DNA of 64,000 bases, taken from positions 65,708,001 through 65,772,000 of the forward strand of contig CM065817.1 in the NCBI GenBank assembly GCA_033398695.1. The letters are read 5' to 3'. This DNA comes from Orobanche coerulescens. Lineage: Eukaryota > Streptophyta > Magnoliopsida > Lamiales > Orobanchaceae. Every line of letters begins with the position of its first letter. Position 1 is the first letter of the stretch. The notes below the pieces were generated by a model, which searched no databases, was not told the origin of the DNA, and was given only the letters and a program-made list of their open reading frames with translations. Below, in pieces: positions 10,279 through 21,036 of the stretch. The position numbers were made by a program, and so were the translations under genes.

Positions 10279-10741
10279 CTAACATCAATCAATCATCCCA
10301 TAACCTCCTCCGATCTACCGAATCAAGGTTAGATTTCTTGATAGTCTAATTTTGGGGAAATTGGGGTTTTTGTTGGATTTCGTCCGTTTGAGCCATAATA
10401 ACTTAGATTATTTATGTATTATTGATTATTTAGATGTATCATATCATTTCCCTTGTTGTTCCATGGTTGGATCGTATCGATTCATTGTTTTGGTCGAGTT
10501 CTTGATCAACGCCTTGAAGTGTCCTATAGAATGTCATAGAGGGGTTTTCAGACGTTCTACGATTATTCTTCCTCGTATGATCGTTGATTTATTAATTATA
10601 TGTTATTAGGGTCGAGCTTCTTGCAAAGAAATCGTGTTGAACCCTTCCGTTCGTCGTCGTCTTCCTTTTCGATGGCATCGGGCATTTCGTAGCTTCCCGG
10701 TTGAGCCGTGTTAGTCGGACTACTTGCGTGCCGATTTCGAG

Positions 10742-11843
10742 GCAAGTACCTTGTCCATATAATTCTTGTTTTATGGATATGATAATTAGTGACTATCTCT
10801 ATGTGTTTATTTGATCGTTTGTTTTGAACTTTCAAAAGATTCGGTTTAGCCTTGTTAAAGGCTTGTTTTCAAAACGCGTGTGTTTTGTGAATGGTGGGGT
10901 TTGTGAATGACTATGTGAATTCTATGGGTATGTTTGGTGTTGATGTTGCAATTGATATTGCATGTGGACGCATATGGTTTCATTTCGGTGCGTTGTGGTT
11001 TGACTTGGTGTTTTGCTAAGTGTTTGATGCCTCTGGGTGAATTGTTTGAATATATGTGTTGTATTGTGCTGTGTGTGAATATATGGATGTGGGCGGGGCC
11101 TACGGTGGCACATGGCATGCGATCATGTGGCCAGGATGCAACAAGCAATTGAACCAACCATGAGAGCCTAATAAAAACTACGGTGACATATACCATGCGA
11201 TCATGTGGTCAGGATGCAACAAGTGATTGATCCAACCGTGAGCGCCAAAGAGAATCTATGGTGTCACATGACATGCGATCATGTGGCTAGGATGTAACAA
11301 GTGATTGATCCAACCGTGAGATGTTGTGATTTATGTTTCGCTAGCCAGCTCGGGCGGGTCCTTAGAGGCCTCGAGTGGGATTTGTCGTTTCGTCCCGGTC
11401 CTAGGCGATGCTTGTGCGTGATTACATTGTGTTGATTTTATGTCCGTCGAGGACACGTGATATGGCTTCTGACCCTGTGAATTGTTAGTGGTTTTCTATT
11501 TGCGAAAACAAAAACCTTTGGGCTGTGACCCTATTGATTTTGGAAAGAGAAGGATTTGATAATCCTAAATTGTTTTCTATTGAAACTCCCGAGGGTATTT
11601 TAAACCATTTTGCAAACCGTTCTCCTTATTTGTGATCTTTCGGATTTGGAAAGTTTTACTCAAACTCTTGCCTCGGGAAGTATCCGTTTCGTTGTATTTG
11701 AATCTTTGAGGATCCCTGATTATTTTATTCTTCGAACTTGAATTAAATGGCTCGTATTTGCACTTTGTACTTGCACTAGCAAAACAATGGAGTTTTGCTA
11801 AACCTCGAGTAATCGGGGGGTGGATGTCTATTTATGCATTCAG
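10742..11843 (+). other. Putative GC-AG intron in split Tekay-type LTR
   Basis: Donor CGAG|GCAAGTACC at 10738-10750, acceptor GCATTCAG|GTTTTG ending at 11843, branch-like TTGCTAAACC near 11793. Length is 1102 nt. Positions match the other LTRs once element B is removed (about 590 nt after TATA). Confidence 0.4.
11102..11330 (+). repeat. Three 78-bp tandem repeats
   Basis: Units start near 11102, 11180 and 11258, each with CATGCGATCATGTGG, AGGATG(C/T)AACAAG and CCAACC(A/G)TGAG. The array lies wholly within the putative LTR intron. Confidence 0.85.
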
Positions 11844-12174
11844 GTTTTGAAGCATAGCACAGGGTCGGCATGAAGGATGATGAAAGATGAACGATACTAA
11901 TCACACAAGGATCCGTATGATGTCATTGGTTTAGTTGTATTTTATTTCCGCTGCAGTATTCTTTCCCGTTATACGGGAGTTTGTTGTATTTTGACCCCTG
12001 CGTGGGTATGAATTATAATTGAGTTGTATATTTTTATTGAAAGACCAAGTCGGTCTACTGAGTCGTTATAGCCTTAAAGGCATTATTGAGTTGTTCAATG
12101 CCGTTACCAGCCTGGTAGATCCTTGAGGAAAGGATCTACGGCGTGTAATATCCCTGAGCGGATTGGGGGTGTTA

Positions 12175-13055
12175 GATAACCCATCACTCTAAGTTCTCCA
12201 CCACCGTATGTAAGAACCAAGTCTTTAGTCCTCCTTAGGTACTTAAGAATGTTCTTCACAGCAGTCCAATGTTTCTGCCTTGGATTTGACTGAAACCAAC
12301 TTACTACGCTCATAGTATAGGCAATGTCCGGTCTAGTGCAAATCATTGCATACATGAGGCTACCTACTACCGAAGCATAGGGTACCTTGCTCATTTCCTA
12401 TATATCTTCCTCACTTTGAGGACACATCTCTAAGAAAAGCTTTGCACCATGTTACATAGGTAGAAACCCTCTTTTAGAATCTTCCATCCTAAATCGCTTC
12501 GGGATATTTTCTATGTATAGGGCTTGGGAAAGACCTAACATTCTTTTTTCTCTATCCCGGTAGAGACGAATACCCAGAATATAGGAAGCTTCTTCCAAGT
12601 CTTTCATTGTGAACTCTTTAAAAAGCCAAGCTTTCACAGAGCTGAGCATTCCTATGTCGTTTCCTATAAGTAGAATGTCATCTACATATTAAGAACGTAA
12701 TTTTGCTCCCAATAACCTTCTTGTAAATATAGGGCTCCTCTTCGTTTTGGACAAATCAAACTCTTTGACTGTCTCGTTAAAACGAAGAATCCAAATCTGC
12801 GAAGCTTGCTTCAGTCCATAAATGGCACGCTGAAGTTTTTATACTTTATGCATATTGGTTTGAGATATGAATCCCTTAGGCTATTCCATGAAAATATCCT
12901 CATCAAGGAATCCATTTAGGAATGCCGTTTTCACATACTTTGCCATATTTCATAATCTAAGTGGGATGCTATGGCAAGCATCATGCGAATAGAATTAATC
13001 ATAGCTACAGGCGAGAAGGTCTCGAAGTAATTGATTCATTCTCTTTGGGAATAAC
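12175..13055 (-). pseudogene. pol: Copia copy 1: decayed RT and RNase H start
   Basis: C-terminal pol of a Ty1/copia element, reading leftward. Visible are NMAKYVKTAFLNGFLDED near 12900, KLQRAIYGLKQAS, EEASYILGIRLYRDREK at 12452-12649 and YASVVGSLMYAMICTRPDIA at 12104-12394, followed by KYLRRTKDLVLTYGGG. Several stops and frameshifts break the frame and the YVDD block is damaged. The body is cut off at 12175 by the Tekay-type LTR just as RNase H would begin. The intact equivalent in copy 2 is at 17337-18180. The rest of copy 1 lies beyond the solo LTR, from 15103. Confidence 0.85.
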
Positions 13056-13360
13056 TGTAACACCCCAAATCACAAATGGGACATTACACGCCGTAGAACC
13101 TTCATGAGGTCTACCAGGCTAACACATAACACACCAACTGAAAATGAAATCCCATAAGACACAATCATCAAGTAAAATAGGGCCGTGGCCTTGTTCAAAA
13201 CATTTTAATCCAGTAACGAAAAATGTAACTACAGTAAATCCATTGCCCACGCAGGGGACTTTAACCAATAAAGAAAAATAAAATGGACTCGAGCCTCATC
13301 ATCATGCCAGTACATCCTTTGCGTGCGCATCCCGTGCCAGCTCCTCAGCTCGACCAGTAC

Positions 13361-13881
13361 CTGAAATGTATAAGACACATTTCCCCCATTTAAGGGGTTA
13401 GCATTCGAATAGCTAGTGCAAGTACACAATTACACAACATTATATACATACGCGATTCAACGCAAACAAACCATTAGGAAAATCATTTGAAAATCAATAT
13501 TCCGGAATATCACATTTACATCAAAATAGTATATCATCAAGTTTTCCACATCACAAATATCGACGCTTGGTAACTCGCGACCGTACCCATTAGTATCGGC
13601 CCCCAGAGGTCCCGTCGAACCGTCCCCAGGTGAGAAACCACTTCCGCGGCCGTAGCCATTAGTATCGTCCTCCAGAGGTCCCGTCGAACCGTCCCCAGGT
13701 GGAAGATCATCAACACACGCACCCAAGTCCACTTCCGTGGCCGTACCCATTAGTATCGGCCCCCAGAGGCCACATGCCATCCCCAGGTGGAAGAGTAACA
13801 ATCACATTCATTCAATAATACAGTTTACATCATTCACATCAAAACCGTACACACATAATGAAATATAATACATGTACTTGC
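13361..13881 (-). other. Putative GC-AG intron in solo LTR
   Basis: On the minus strand, donor TTCAAG|GCAAGTAC (near 13887-13875), branch ATGCTAACCCC near 13396, acceptor ATTTCAG|GTACTGG (13367-13354). Between them lie about three copies of a roughly 80-bp repeat with GAGGTCCCGTCGAACCGTCC at 13600-13790. Confidence 0.45.
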
Positions 13882-14435
13882 CTTGAATAAGACGAAACGA
13901 AGGGAACCACGAAGGAATAGGTTTCGGTCTGAACAATCCACCCAAATCCATTCCTAACACAATAACAGTATACAACAAGTCTCAATAATGCGTAAAGGTA
14001 AGAATTAATCCTAATTCTACCCGTTGGAACAATTTGTCGGTCATTACGAAGTCCAAGACGGTTATAATCTAACAATGGAGAAACTATGAGGTTAAGTTCG
14101 TTAAACTATAATGGAACAAGGGATTTACGCCTACACAATCATAATCTAACAATTCGTCGAACCTAAATCGGATTAAAAGGAAGAATTATGCCAAAAATCC
14201 CGAAATCCCCAAAAACTAGGGTTCAACGAAGTATACCTCGATTCGGACGGAGAATGATGATCATTAACCTTTATTGGAACGCAATAATCAACCGTCAGAG
14301 GGTTTCTACGGATTGCACCGGACGAATCGCTCCAAATCGCTCAGAGGAAACTCACGTCGCGAGAAAGAAAGAAAGAAAAGGAATGAAATGAGGCGACTGA
14401 GGATAAGTCAGGAATTAAAAGGCCTGACAGCGCGA

Positions 14436-14580
14436 TACGTACGTTAATGCAATCTATTAACGTATATTATGATGGTTACGTACGTAACCCAACACTGGTT
14501 AACGTACGTAATAAATAGCCTGTACTAAAATTCAAAGGCCATAACGTACGTTATGGATCATGCATAACGTACGTTATGCA
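14436..14580 (-). repeat. CpG palindrome cluster (TAACGTACGTTA / TTACGTACGTAA)
   Basis: At least six 8-12-bp palindromes built on ACGTACGT, e.g. GGTTACGTACGTAACC, CATAACGTACGTTATG and GCATAACGTACGTTATGC, within 145 bp. They lie immediately upstream (minus strand) of the AT-rich core-promoter region near 14416. Confidence 0.85.
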
Positions 14581-15102
14581 TGCAGCAGTTCCCAGTTCTG
14601 AACACTGCATTCTGCACAGTCGATACAACGACGAAACGCAACACAAGGATAGAACCAAAAGTGTAAATACGAGGTGTTCATAACAACAAAGCTGAGTGTT
14701 GAAAGAAAATGCACTACTAACTACCGTGGAATCCAAAATACGACAAGGAGGGTAAAGGCACCCTAAACTCTTAAGAAATTACAAAATGGCCCAAACATCC
14801 GAAAATTCAAGACACGATGTCGAATTAACAATCTGAAACTCACAACATGAGAAACTCATCCAAACAAACTCATAAAAACAGAGAAATAATGAAATCGAAT
14901 GAGTTTTACGAGAATCGAACATAGTTACAACAACATATAATTCAAGATGAAAATATGCAAGAATGTCGACGAAACTTGTCCGGATGGAAAAACCCCAAGA
15001 ACAAAATAGATTCAGAACCCCAAACCAGTAATAAGTGAGTCGTCCGAAACGAACATACACCAAAAATAGAATTTACCAAAAATGGAAAGTACGGATATTA
15101 CA

Positions 15103-15896
15103 ATAACCCTTTGCCACAAGTCTTGCCTTATAGGTATCAACCTTGCCATCTCCATCAGTCTTTTTGTTATAGATCCATTTGTTTCCAATAGGAACTATGC
15201 CTTTAGGACTATCTACTAAAGTCCAGACCTGATTAGCATGCATTGAGTCTATCTCAGCTTCCATAGCTTCTTGCCACTTGGCGGAGTCAACATCTACCAT
15301 CGCTTGGTCATATGTAGAAGGATCATTCTCTTGACTACTTTTTGTCATCTCATGGACACCCAGTTCTTCTTGATGCAGATAGCCATACCTCTCAGGTAAT
15401 TGAGAAATTCTACTAGACTTGCGAGGTTGTGTTTGTATTTCAGAAGGTTCGGTTCTAATATCTTGCATAGGTGTCTCATTTGGTGTTTTTTTATTTCTTC
15501 CGAAGAAATATTTCTACCTGCCCCTCCTTCCTGAATAAACTGATCTTCGAGGAAGTGTGCTTGTATAGCATCGATGATCCTATGATCTTCGTGCATGTAG
15601 AATAGATATCGCATGGAATTCCCTGGATATCCTATGAAACGACCTTTTACAGACCTAGCTTATAATTTCTCTACTTTAGTCTTCTTGACATAAGCGGGAC
15701 ATCCCCAAATCCTAATGTGATTAAGACTTGGTTTCCTACCTCTCCACATCTCATGTGGAGTCTTAGGAACGGATTTGGAAGGACATCTATTCAACATATG
15801 CACAACAGTAAGGAGCGCGTAACCCCACATATAAATCGGTAGATTAGTATAGTTAAGCATGGAGCGAACCATGTCCAACAAGGTTCGGTTCCTTCT
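15103..15896 (-). pseudogene. pol: Copia copy 1: integrase end, linker and RT N-terminus
   Basis: Reading leftward, the integrase continuation (MLDMVRSMLNYTNLPIYMWG at 15881, NRCPSKSVPKTPHEMWRGRK) leads through a short stop and frameshift to the hydrophilic linker, then the start of the copia RT domain: KWQEAMEAEIDSMHANQVW, PIGNKWIYNKKTDGDGKVDT, YKARLVAKGY. The reading stops at the solo LTR and resumes at 13050. Compared with copy 2 (18180-18990) this segment is longer in frame. The frame breaks near 15890 just after LNGVS. Confidence 0.85.
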
Positions 15897-16709
15897 TTAT
15901 GATACACCATTTAATTTTGGAGTATCTGGAGGAGTGAATTGTGACACTATTCCTAGTTCTTTTAAGAACTCATCAAATTCGGTACTCATGTACTCACCAC
16001 CTCGGTCTGACCGAAGAGTCTTAACGCGGTTACCTGTTTGATTTTCAACTAGGGCTTTAAATTCCTTGAATTTATCAAAAGCTTCAGACTTATGTTTCAT
16101 TAAGTACACGAATGCATACCTGGTATGGTCATCAGTGAATGTAATGAAATACTGAAAGCCATATCGTGCCACTTCAAAAGGGCCATAGATGTTGGTATGG
16201 ACCAATCCAAGTTTTTCAGCAGCTCTTTCAAAAGTCCCTGCGAAGGGTAACTTAGTCATTTTGCCTTGAAAGCAAGATTCACAAGTTGGATAGGGATCTG
16301 ATCCCAATGGATCTGTAAGCCCATCTTTCTCCATTTTATGAACCTTGGTCTGACCAATATGACCAAGTCTAAGATGCCACTTGAGTGCTTGGTTCATTTC
16401 ATCCCTACCATGCTTCCTAGTTATAGTGTTCACAGTTGTTTTATTCTTTAGATTCAAATGGTACAAACCATTTAATAATGTAGCAGTGCCAACCAATTTC
16501 TTTCTGAAATAAATACGACAGGACCCATCTCCAATAAAGAAGTGAAATCCCTTTCGGTCCATGACCGGAATTGAGACAATATTCTTGTGCCCCTTGGGCA
16601 AAACAAGTATATCATCTAAAGTAAGAATAAAACCAGATTCTAAATCCAACATAAGGTATCCGATATCAGAAGCCTCGACACTATGCCCACTTCCGACGGT
16701 GACCATCAC
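15897..16709 (-). pseudogene. pol: Copia copy 1: GAG-pre-integrase and integrase core
   Basis: 270-residue open segment. Near residues 90-140 it has the zinc-binding GAG-pre-integrase region (LKWHLRLGHI ... CESCFQGKM). The integrase core follows, with GPFEVARYGFQYFITFTDD, the second catalytic Asp in LRSDRGGEY and LGIVSQFTPPDTP. The first catalytic position, normally HTD in copia integrases, reads HTN, predicting an inactive enzyme. It ends at a stop after LNGVS, just before the segment with the third acidic residue. An in-frame TAG at its upstream edge separates it from the protease-bearing ORF at 16710. Confidence 0.87.
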
Positions 16710-17300
16710 CTACCCTGAATCCATCTTCCTACTTCGTTCCAGATCCTGATTCATTGTACAAATGTGAGAACTCGCACCGGAATCAAGTATCCATGAAGTA
16801 GAATATACAGTTACAGGACAATTTGTTTCTAAAACCAGTAGTTTCGTACCTGAAGGCGCATTACGGTCAAGCTTTGGACAGTACCTCTTCCAGTGGCCTA
16901 GCTCAATGCAGTTGAGGCATACATCCGTTTTCTTTGCCCCCTTGCCTTTTTGAACCATTGGGGCCTTGTCATTTCCCTTATCGATCTTGGCTATTGGACC
17001 TAACTGCTTTTTGTTCTTTTTCTTCTTATTCTTGGACTTCCATGTCCCAGAAGAAATCACAAGTGTAGCTTCCTTTCCCTTTGTCTTCATCTGAGACTGG
17101 GCAGTCGTCAGTTTGTTCATTAGACCAGCTAAGTTATAGGCATTCTCAGTGAACTTATTTATCCAAAAAGCTTCTTTAGCAGCCTCTGTGGCTGCCTGAT
17201 ATTTGGCTTGACATGTAGAGATAGCAGTCGAACTTTGCTTGGCACTTCTCCAAGAAACTGCCCCACCATTCAGAGTAAAGATATACCCTGATGTGGACAT
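16710..17300 (-). pseudogene. Chimeric copia ORF: RNase H tail joined to gag zinc knuckle and protease
   Basis: A single 196-codon frame reads the end of RNase H (STSGYIFTLNGGAVSWRSAK, ISTCQAKYQAATEAAKEAFW) and then, without a stop, gag sequence (NLAGLMNKLTTAQSQMKTKG), a Lys-rich stretch, the CCHC knuckle CLNCIELGHWKRYC and the protease motif WILDSGASSHIC. Normal copia order is gag-PR-IN-RT-RH, so this is the junction of two tandem bodies: RNase H from copy 2 and gag from copy 1, joined near 17145. LTRs, leader and gag N-terminus that should separate them are missing. The protease DSG is intact here, whereas copy 2 has DSS. Confidence 0.88.
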
Positions 17301-18639
17301 CTAAGCATCTATGTCCCCCGAAAAATCTGAGTCTGTATAACCCATCACTCTAAGTTCTCCACCGCCGTATGTAAGAACCAAGTCTTTAGTCCTCCTTAGG
17401 TACTTAAGAATGTTCTTCACAGCATTCCAATCTTCCTACCCTGGATTTGACTGAACCAACTTACTACGCTCACAACATAGGCAATGTCTGGTCTAGTGCA
17501 AATCATTGCATACATGAGGCTACCTACTGCCGAAGCATAGGGTACCTTGCTCATTTCCTTTATATCTTCCTCACTTTGAGGACACATCTCTAAGGAAAGT
17601 TTTGCACCATGTTTCATAGGTAGAAACCCTCTTTTAGAATCTTCCATCCTAAATCGCTTCAGAATCTTTTCTATGTAGACCTAACATTCTTTTCGCTCTA
17701 TCCCGGTAGAGACGAATACCCATAATATAGGTAGCTTCTCCCAAGTCTTTCACTGAGAACTCTTTATAAAGCTAAGCTTTCACAGAACTGAGCATTCGTA
17801 CGTCGTTTCCTATAAGTAGAATGTCATCTACATATAGTATTAAGAACGCAATTTTGCTCCCACTAACCATCTTGTAAATACAGGGCTCCTCTTTGTTTTG
17901 GACAAATTCTTTGACTGTCTCGTTAAAACGAAGATTCCAACTCCGCGAAGCTTGCTTCAGTCCATAAATGGCACGCTGAAGTTTGTATACTTTATGAATA
18001 TTGGTTTGAGATTTGAATCCCTTAGGTTGTTCCATGTAAATCTCCTCGTCAAGGAATCCATTTAGGAATGGATTTTTCACATCCTCTGCCATATTTCATA
18101 ATCTAAGTGGGCTGCTATGGTAAGCATCATGCGAATAGACTTAATCATAGCTACAGGCGAGAAGGTCTCGAAGTAATTGATTCCTTCTCTTTGGGAATAA
18201 ACCTTTGCCACAAGCCTGGTCTTATAGGTATCAACCTTGCCATCTCCATCAGACTTCTTTTATAGATCCATTTGTTTCCGATAGGCACTATGCCTTTAGG
18301 ACGATCTACTAAAGTCCAGACCTAATTAGCATGCATTAAGTCTATCTCAGCTTCCATAGCTTCTTGCCACTTGGCGGAGTCAATATCTACCATCGCTTGG
18401 TCGTATGTAGAAGGATCATTCTCGTGACTACTTTATGTCATCTCATGGCAACCTAGTTCTTCTTGATGCAGAGAGCCATACCTCTCAGGTAATTGAGAAA
18501 TTCTACTAGACTTGCGAGGTTATGTTTGTATTTCATAAGGTTTGGTTCTAATATCTTGCATAGGTGTCTCATTTGGTGTTTCTTTTATTTCTTCCAAAGA
18601 AATATTTCTACCTGCCCCTCCTTCCTGAATAAACTGATC
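17301..18639 (-). pseudogene. pol: Copia copy 2: RT and RNase H start, broken
   Basis: From the right: a degenerate linker (18330-18639), then RT in pieces. 18092-17772 holds NPFLNGFLDEEIYMEQPKGF, AIYGLKQASRSWNLRF and an intact catalytic YVDDILLIGND. 17647-17417 holds LPMKHGAKLSLEMCPQSEED and VPYASAVGSLMYAMICTRPD. RNase H then starts at about 17336 and runs into the chimeric ORF. Stops and frameshifts lie near 17765, 17680 and 17410. Identity with copy 1 is very high where both exist, so the duplication is not ancient. Confidence 0.87.
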
Positions 18640-19551
18640 TTAAAGGAAGTGTGCTTGTATAATACCGATGATCCTATGATCTTCGTGCATGTAGAATAGA
18701 TATCCCATGGAATCCCTTGGATATCCTATGGAACGACCTTTCACAGACCTAGCTCCTAATTTCTCTACTTTAGTCTTCTTGACATAAGCAGGGTATCCCC
18801 AAATCCTAATGTGATTAAGACTTGGTTTCCTACCTCTCCACATCTCATGTGGATTCTTAGAAACGGATTTGGAAGGACATCTGTTCAACATATGCATAGC
18901 AGTAAGGAGCGCGTAACCCCACATATAAATTGGTAGATCAGTATAGTTAAGCATGGAGCGAACCATGTTCAACAAGGTTCGGTTCCTTCTTTCTGATACA
19001 CCATTTAATTGTGGAGTAGCTGGAGGAGTGAATTGTGACACTATTCCTAGTTCTTTTAAGAACTCATCAAATTCGGTACTCATGTACTCACCACCTCGGT
19101 CTGACCGAAGAGTCTTAACACGGTTACCTGTTTGATTTTCAACTAGAGCTTTAACTTCCTTGAATTTATCAAAAGCTTCAGACTTATGTTTCATTAAGTC
19201 CACGAATCCATACCTGGTATGGTCATCAGTGAATGTAATGAAATACTGAAAGCCATCTTGTGCCACTTCAAAATGTCCACAGACGTTGGTATGGACCAAT
19301 CAAAGTTTTTTAGCAGCTCTTTCAAAAGTCCCTGCGAAGGGTAACTTAGTCATTTTGCCTTGAAGGCAAGATTCACAAGTTGGATAGGGATCTGATCCCA
19401 ATGGACCCGTAAGCCCATCTTTCTCCATTTTATGAACCTTGGTCTGACCAATATGACCAAGTCTAAGATGCCACTTGAGTGCTTGGTTCGTTTCATCCCT
19501 ACCATGCTTCCTAGTTATAGTGTTCACAGTTGTTTTATTCTTTAGATTCAA
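18640..19551 (-). pseudogene. pol: Copia copy 2: GAG-pre-integrase and integrase
   Basis: 19551-19300 has the HHCC-like region (LKWHLRLGHI ... CESCLQGKM). After a 1-nt frame disturbance at about 19300 the integrase core runs to 18640: MVHTNVCGHF, FQYFITFTDDHTRYGFVDLM, LRSDRGGEYMSTEFDEFL, NGVSERRNRTLLNMVRS and NPHEMWRGRKPSLNHIRIWG. The second Asp and the Glu (SER) are present, but the first catalytic Asp is again Asn (HTN), shared with copy 1. The C-terminal portion ends at a stop at 18640, after the conserved FYMHEDHRI region. Confidence 0.88.
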
Positions 19552-20551
19552 TGATACAAACCGTTTAATAATGTAGCAGTACCAACCAATTTCTTTCTGA
19601 AATAAATACGACAGGACCCATCTCCAATAAAGAAGTGAAATCCCTTTCGGTCCATGACCGGAATTGATACAATATTCTTGTGCCCCTTGGGCAAAACAAG
19701 TACATCATCTAAAGTAAGAATAAAACCTGATTCTAAATCCAACATAAGGTATCCGATATCAGAAGCCTCGACACTATGCCCACTTCTGACGGTGACCATC
19801 ACCTCCCCTGAATCCATCTTCCTACTTCGTTCCAGATCCTGATTCATTGTACAAATGTGAGAACTCGCACTGGAATCAAGTATCCAAGAAGTAGAATATA
19901 CAGTTACAGAACAATTTGTTTCTAAAACCAGTAGTTCCATACCTGAAGGCGCATTACGGTCAAGCTTTGGACAGTACCTCTTCCAGTGGCTTAGATCACA
20001 ACAGTTGAGGCATACATCCGTTTTCTTGACCCCCTTGCCTTTTTGAACCATTGGGGCCTTGCTCTTTCCCTTATCGATCTTGGCTATTGGACCTAACTGC
20101 TTTTTGTTCTTTTTCTTCTTATTCTTGGACTTCCATGTCCCAGAAGAAATCACAAGTGCAGCTTCCTTTCCCTTTGTCTTCATTTGAGACTGGGCAGTCG
20201 TCAATTTGTTCATTAGCCCAGCTAAGTTACATGCAATCTTATTGCAGTTGAAGTTCATGACAAATTGGGAAAAGGAGTCACGAAGTGACTACAGGATAAG
20301 GTCAGTTTGGAGATATGCATGCATCTGAAAATCAAGAGCTTCCAATCTCTCAATCATCGAGATCATCTTGAGGACATGGTCCCCAACCCTCTCTCCTTCC
20401 TTCAACCTGGTGCCGAATAATTGCTTCGATATCTCATATCTAGGAGTTCGGCTATGCTCTCCATAGAGCTCAGCCAGGTGCGCTAAGATGGCTCTCGAAG
20501 ATGTCATCTTTTAATGGGCACATTGAAGCTCATTAGTCATTGAGCCTTGCA
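19548..20551 (-). pseudogene. gag: Copia copy 2: gag and protease
   Basis: Gag starts beyond the left-reading edge at about 20551 (MQGSMTNELQ), has a TAA before MTSSRAILAHLAELYGEHSR, and continues through RYEISKQLFGTRLKEGERVG (UBN2-type gag). An in-frame TAG follows LQTDLIL at 20289. It then runs MNKLTTAQSQMKTKG, a Lys-rich region, the zinc knuckle CLNCCDLSHWKRYC, and the protease motif as WILDSSASSHIC, where the catalytic DSG is DSS. Upstream leader and LTR are absent: plus-strand sequence of another element begins at about 20552. Confidence 0.87.
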
Positions 20552-21036
20552 TGGGCTAGGTGCTATACAGGGATTGAATTATGGGAGCATTATATACAAT
20601 CACATGCGTGATTTCCTAAGGAACAAAAGCCCCAAGCACTCCATTCCTTATCCCTGGTTGATCACGTTGATACTCAAGCAGGCGGATGTTGACTTCTCAA
20701 ATGCCGACCACACAGTAATTAAAGACCGGGATAAATTGAGGCGTGCTATTTGTAACCGAATGGGTATCGAATTCGAGGAGGACGCACAGTGAGACGGCGA
20801 GGCACATTCTCCGACTAACGGCGGCGAGAGCCCTACACGAGAGACCACCGAATCCCGCCTTCTGAGCCGTCAACCCCAGTCCCAATCCCTTCTCTGTCGT
20901 ATATGGGAGGCGATTGGCTGCATCAGAAACGACCAGGAGTGAGCTTAAAAAGGTAAATGATCGTCTCGACCGAACAGACGAGCAGATGGCACGCATTCAG
21001 CAGCACTTCGGCATCAGACCACCATCACCCAAAATT
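20552..21036 (+). pseudogene. Remnant of a 3' ORF resembling Athila-type plant transposon proteins
   Basis: A plus-strand frame reads NYGSIIYNHMRDFLRNKSP, IPYPWLITLILKQADVDFSN and KLRRAICNRMGIEF to a stop at 20792. A second frame ends with a short coiled stretch (DRLDRTDEQMARIQQHFGI) before 21037. The pattern, a compact helical domain with YPWLIT followed by a terminal coiled coil, resembles the ORF found 3' of pol in Athila elements. It is truncated on the left by copia copy 2 and on the right by an LTR of opposite orientation. The assignment is from general resemblance only. Confidence 0.35.

Larger units (their letters stand above)
5244..12174 (+). mobile_element. Tekay-type 3' LTR split by element B
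   Basis: The LTR starts TGTAATACCC at 5244, stops at 6163, resumes at 10284 after element B and its TSD, and ends GGGGGTGTTA at 12174, two bases short of the usual ACA terminus. Without the insertion it is about 2.8 kb. Landmarks in order are a TTACGGCCGTAA-type palindrome cluster, TATA (6032), donor GAG|GCAAGTA (10741), 78-bp tandem repeats, TGCTAA-like branch, TTCAG|GT (11843), and the terminal GTAATATCCCTGAGC block. It abuts copia DNA at 12175. Its 5' partner is not in the window. Confidence 0.82.
13056..15102 (-). mobile_element. Solo Tekay-type LTR inside copia copy 1
   Basis: 2047 bp from TGTAACACCCC (plus strand) to GGATATTACA, with perfect TSD ATAAC at 13051-13055 and 15103-15107. 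No PBS, PPT or interior adjoins it, so it is a solo LTR left by LTR-LTR recombination. Copia copy 2 shows the empty site at about 18193-18215 (GGGAATAAACCTTTGCC). A palindrome cluster sits at 14436-14580. The short reading frames inside are shadows. Confidence 0.93.

Noticed and set aside
12452..12649. Copia RT segment as a separate element from 15103-17147
   Set aside because: The solo LTR with TSD ATAAC and the uninterrupted copy 2 show both parts belong to one body.
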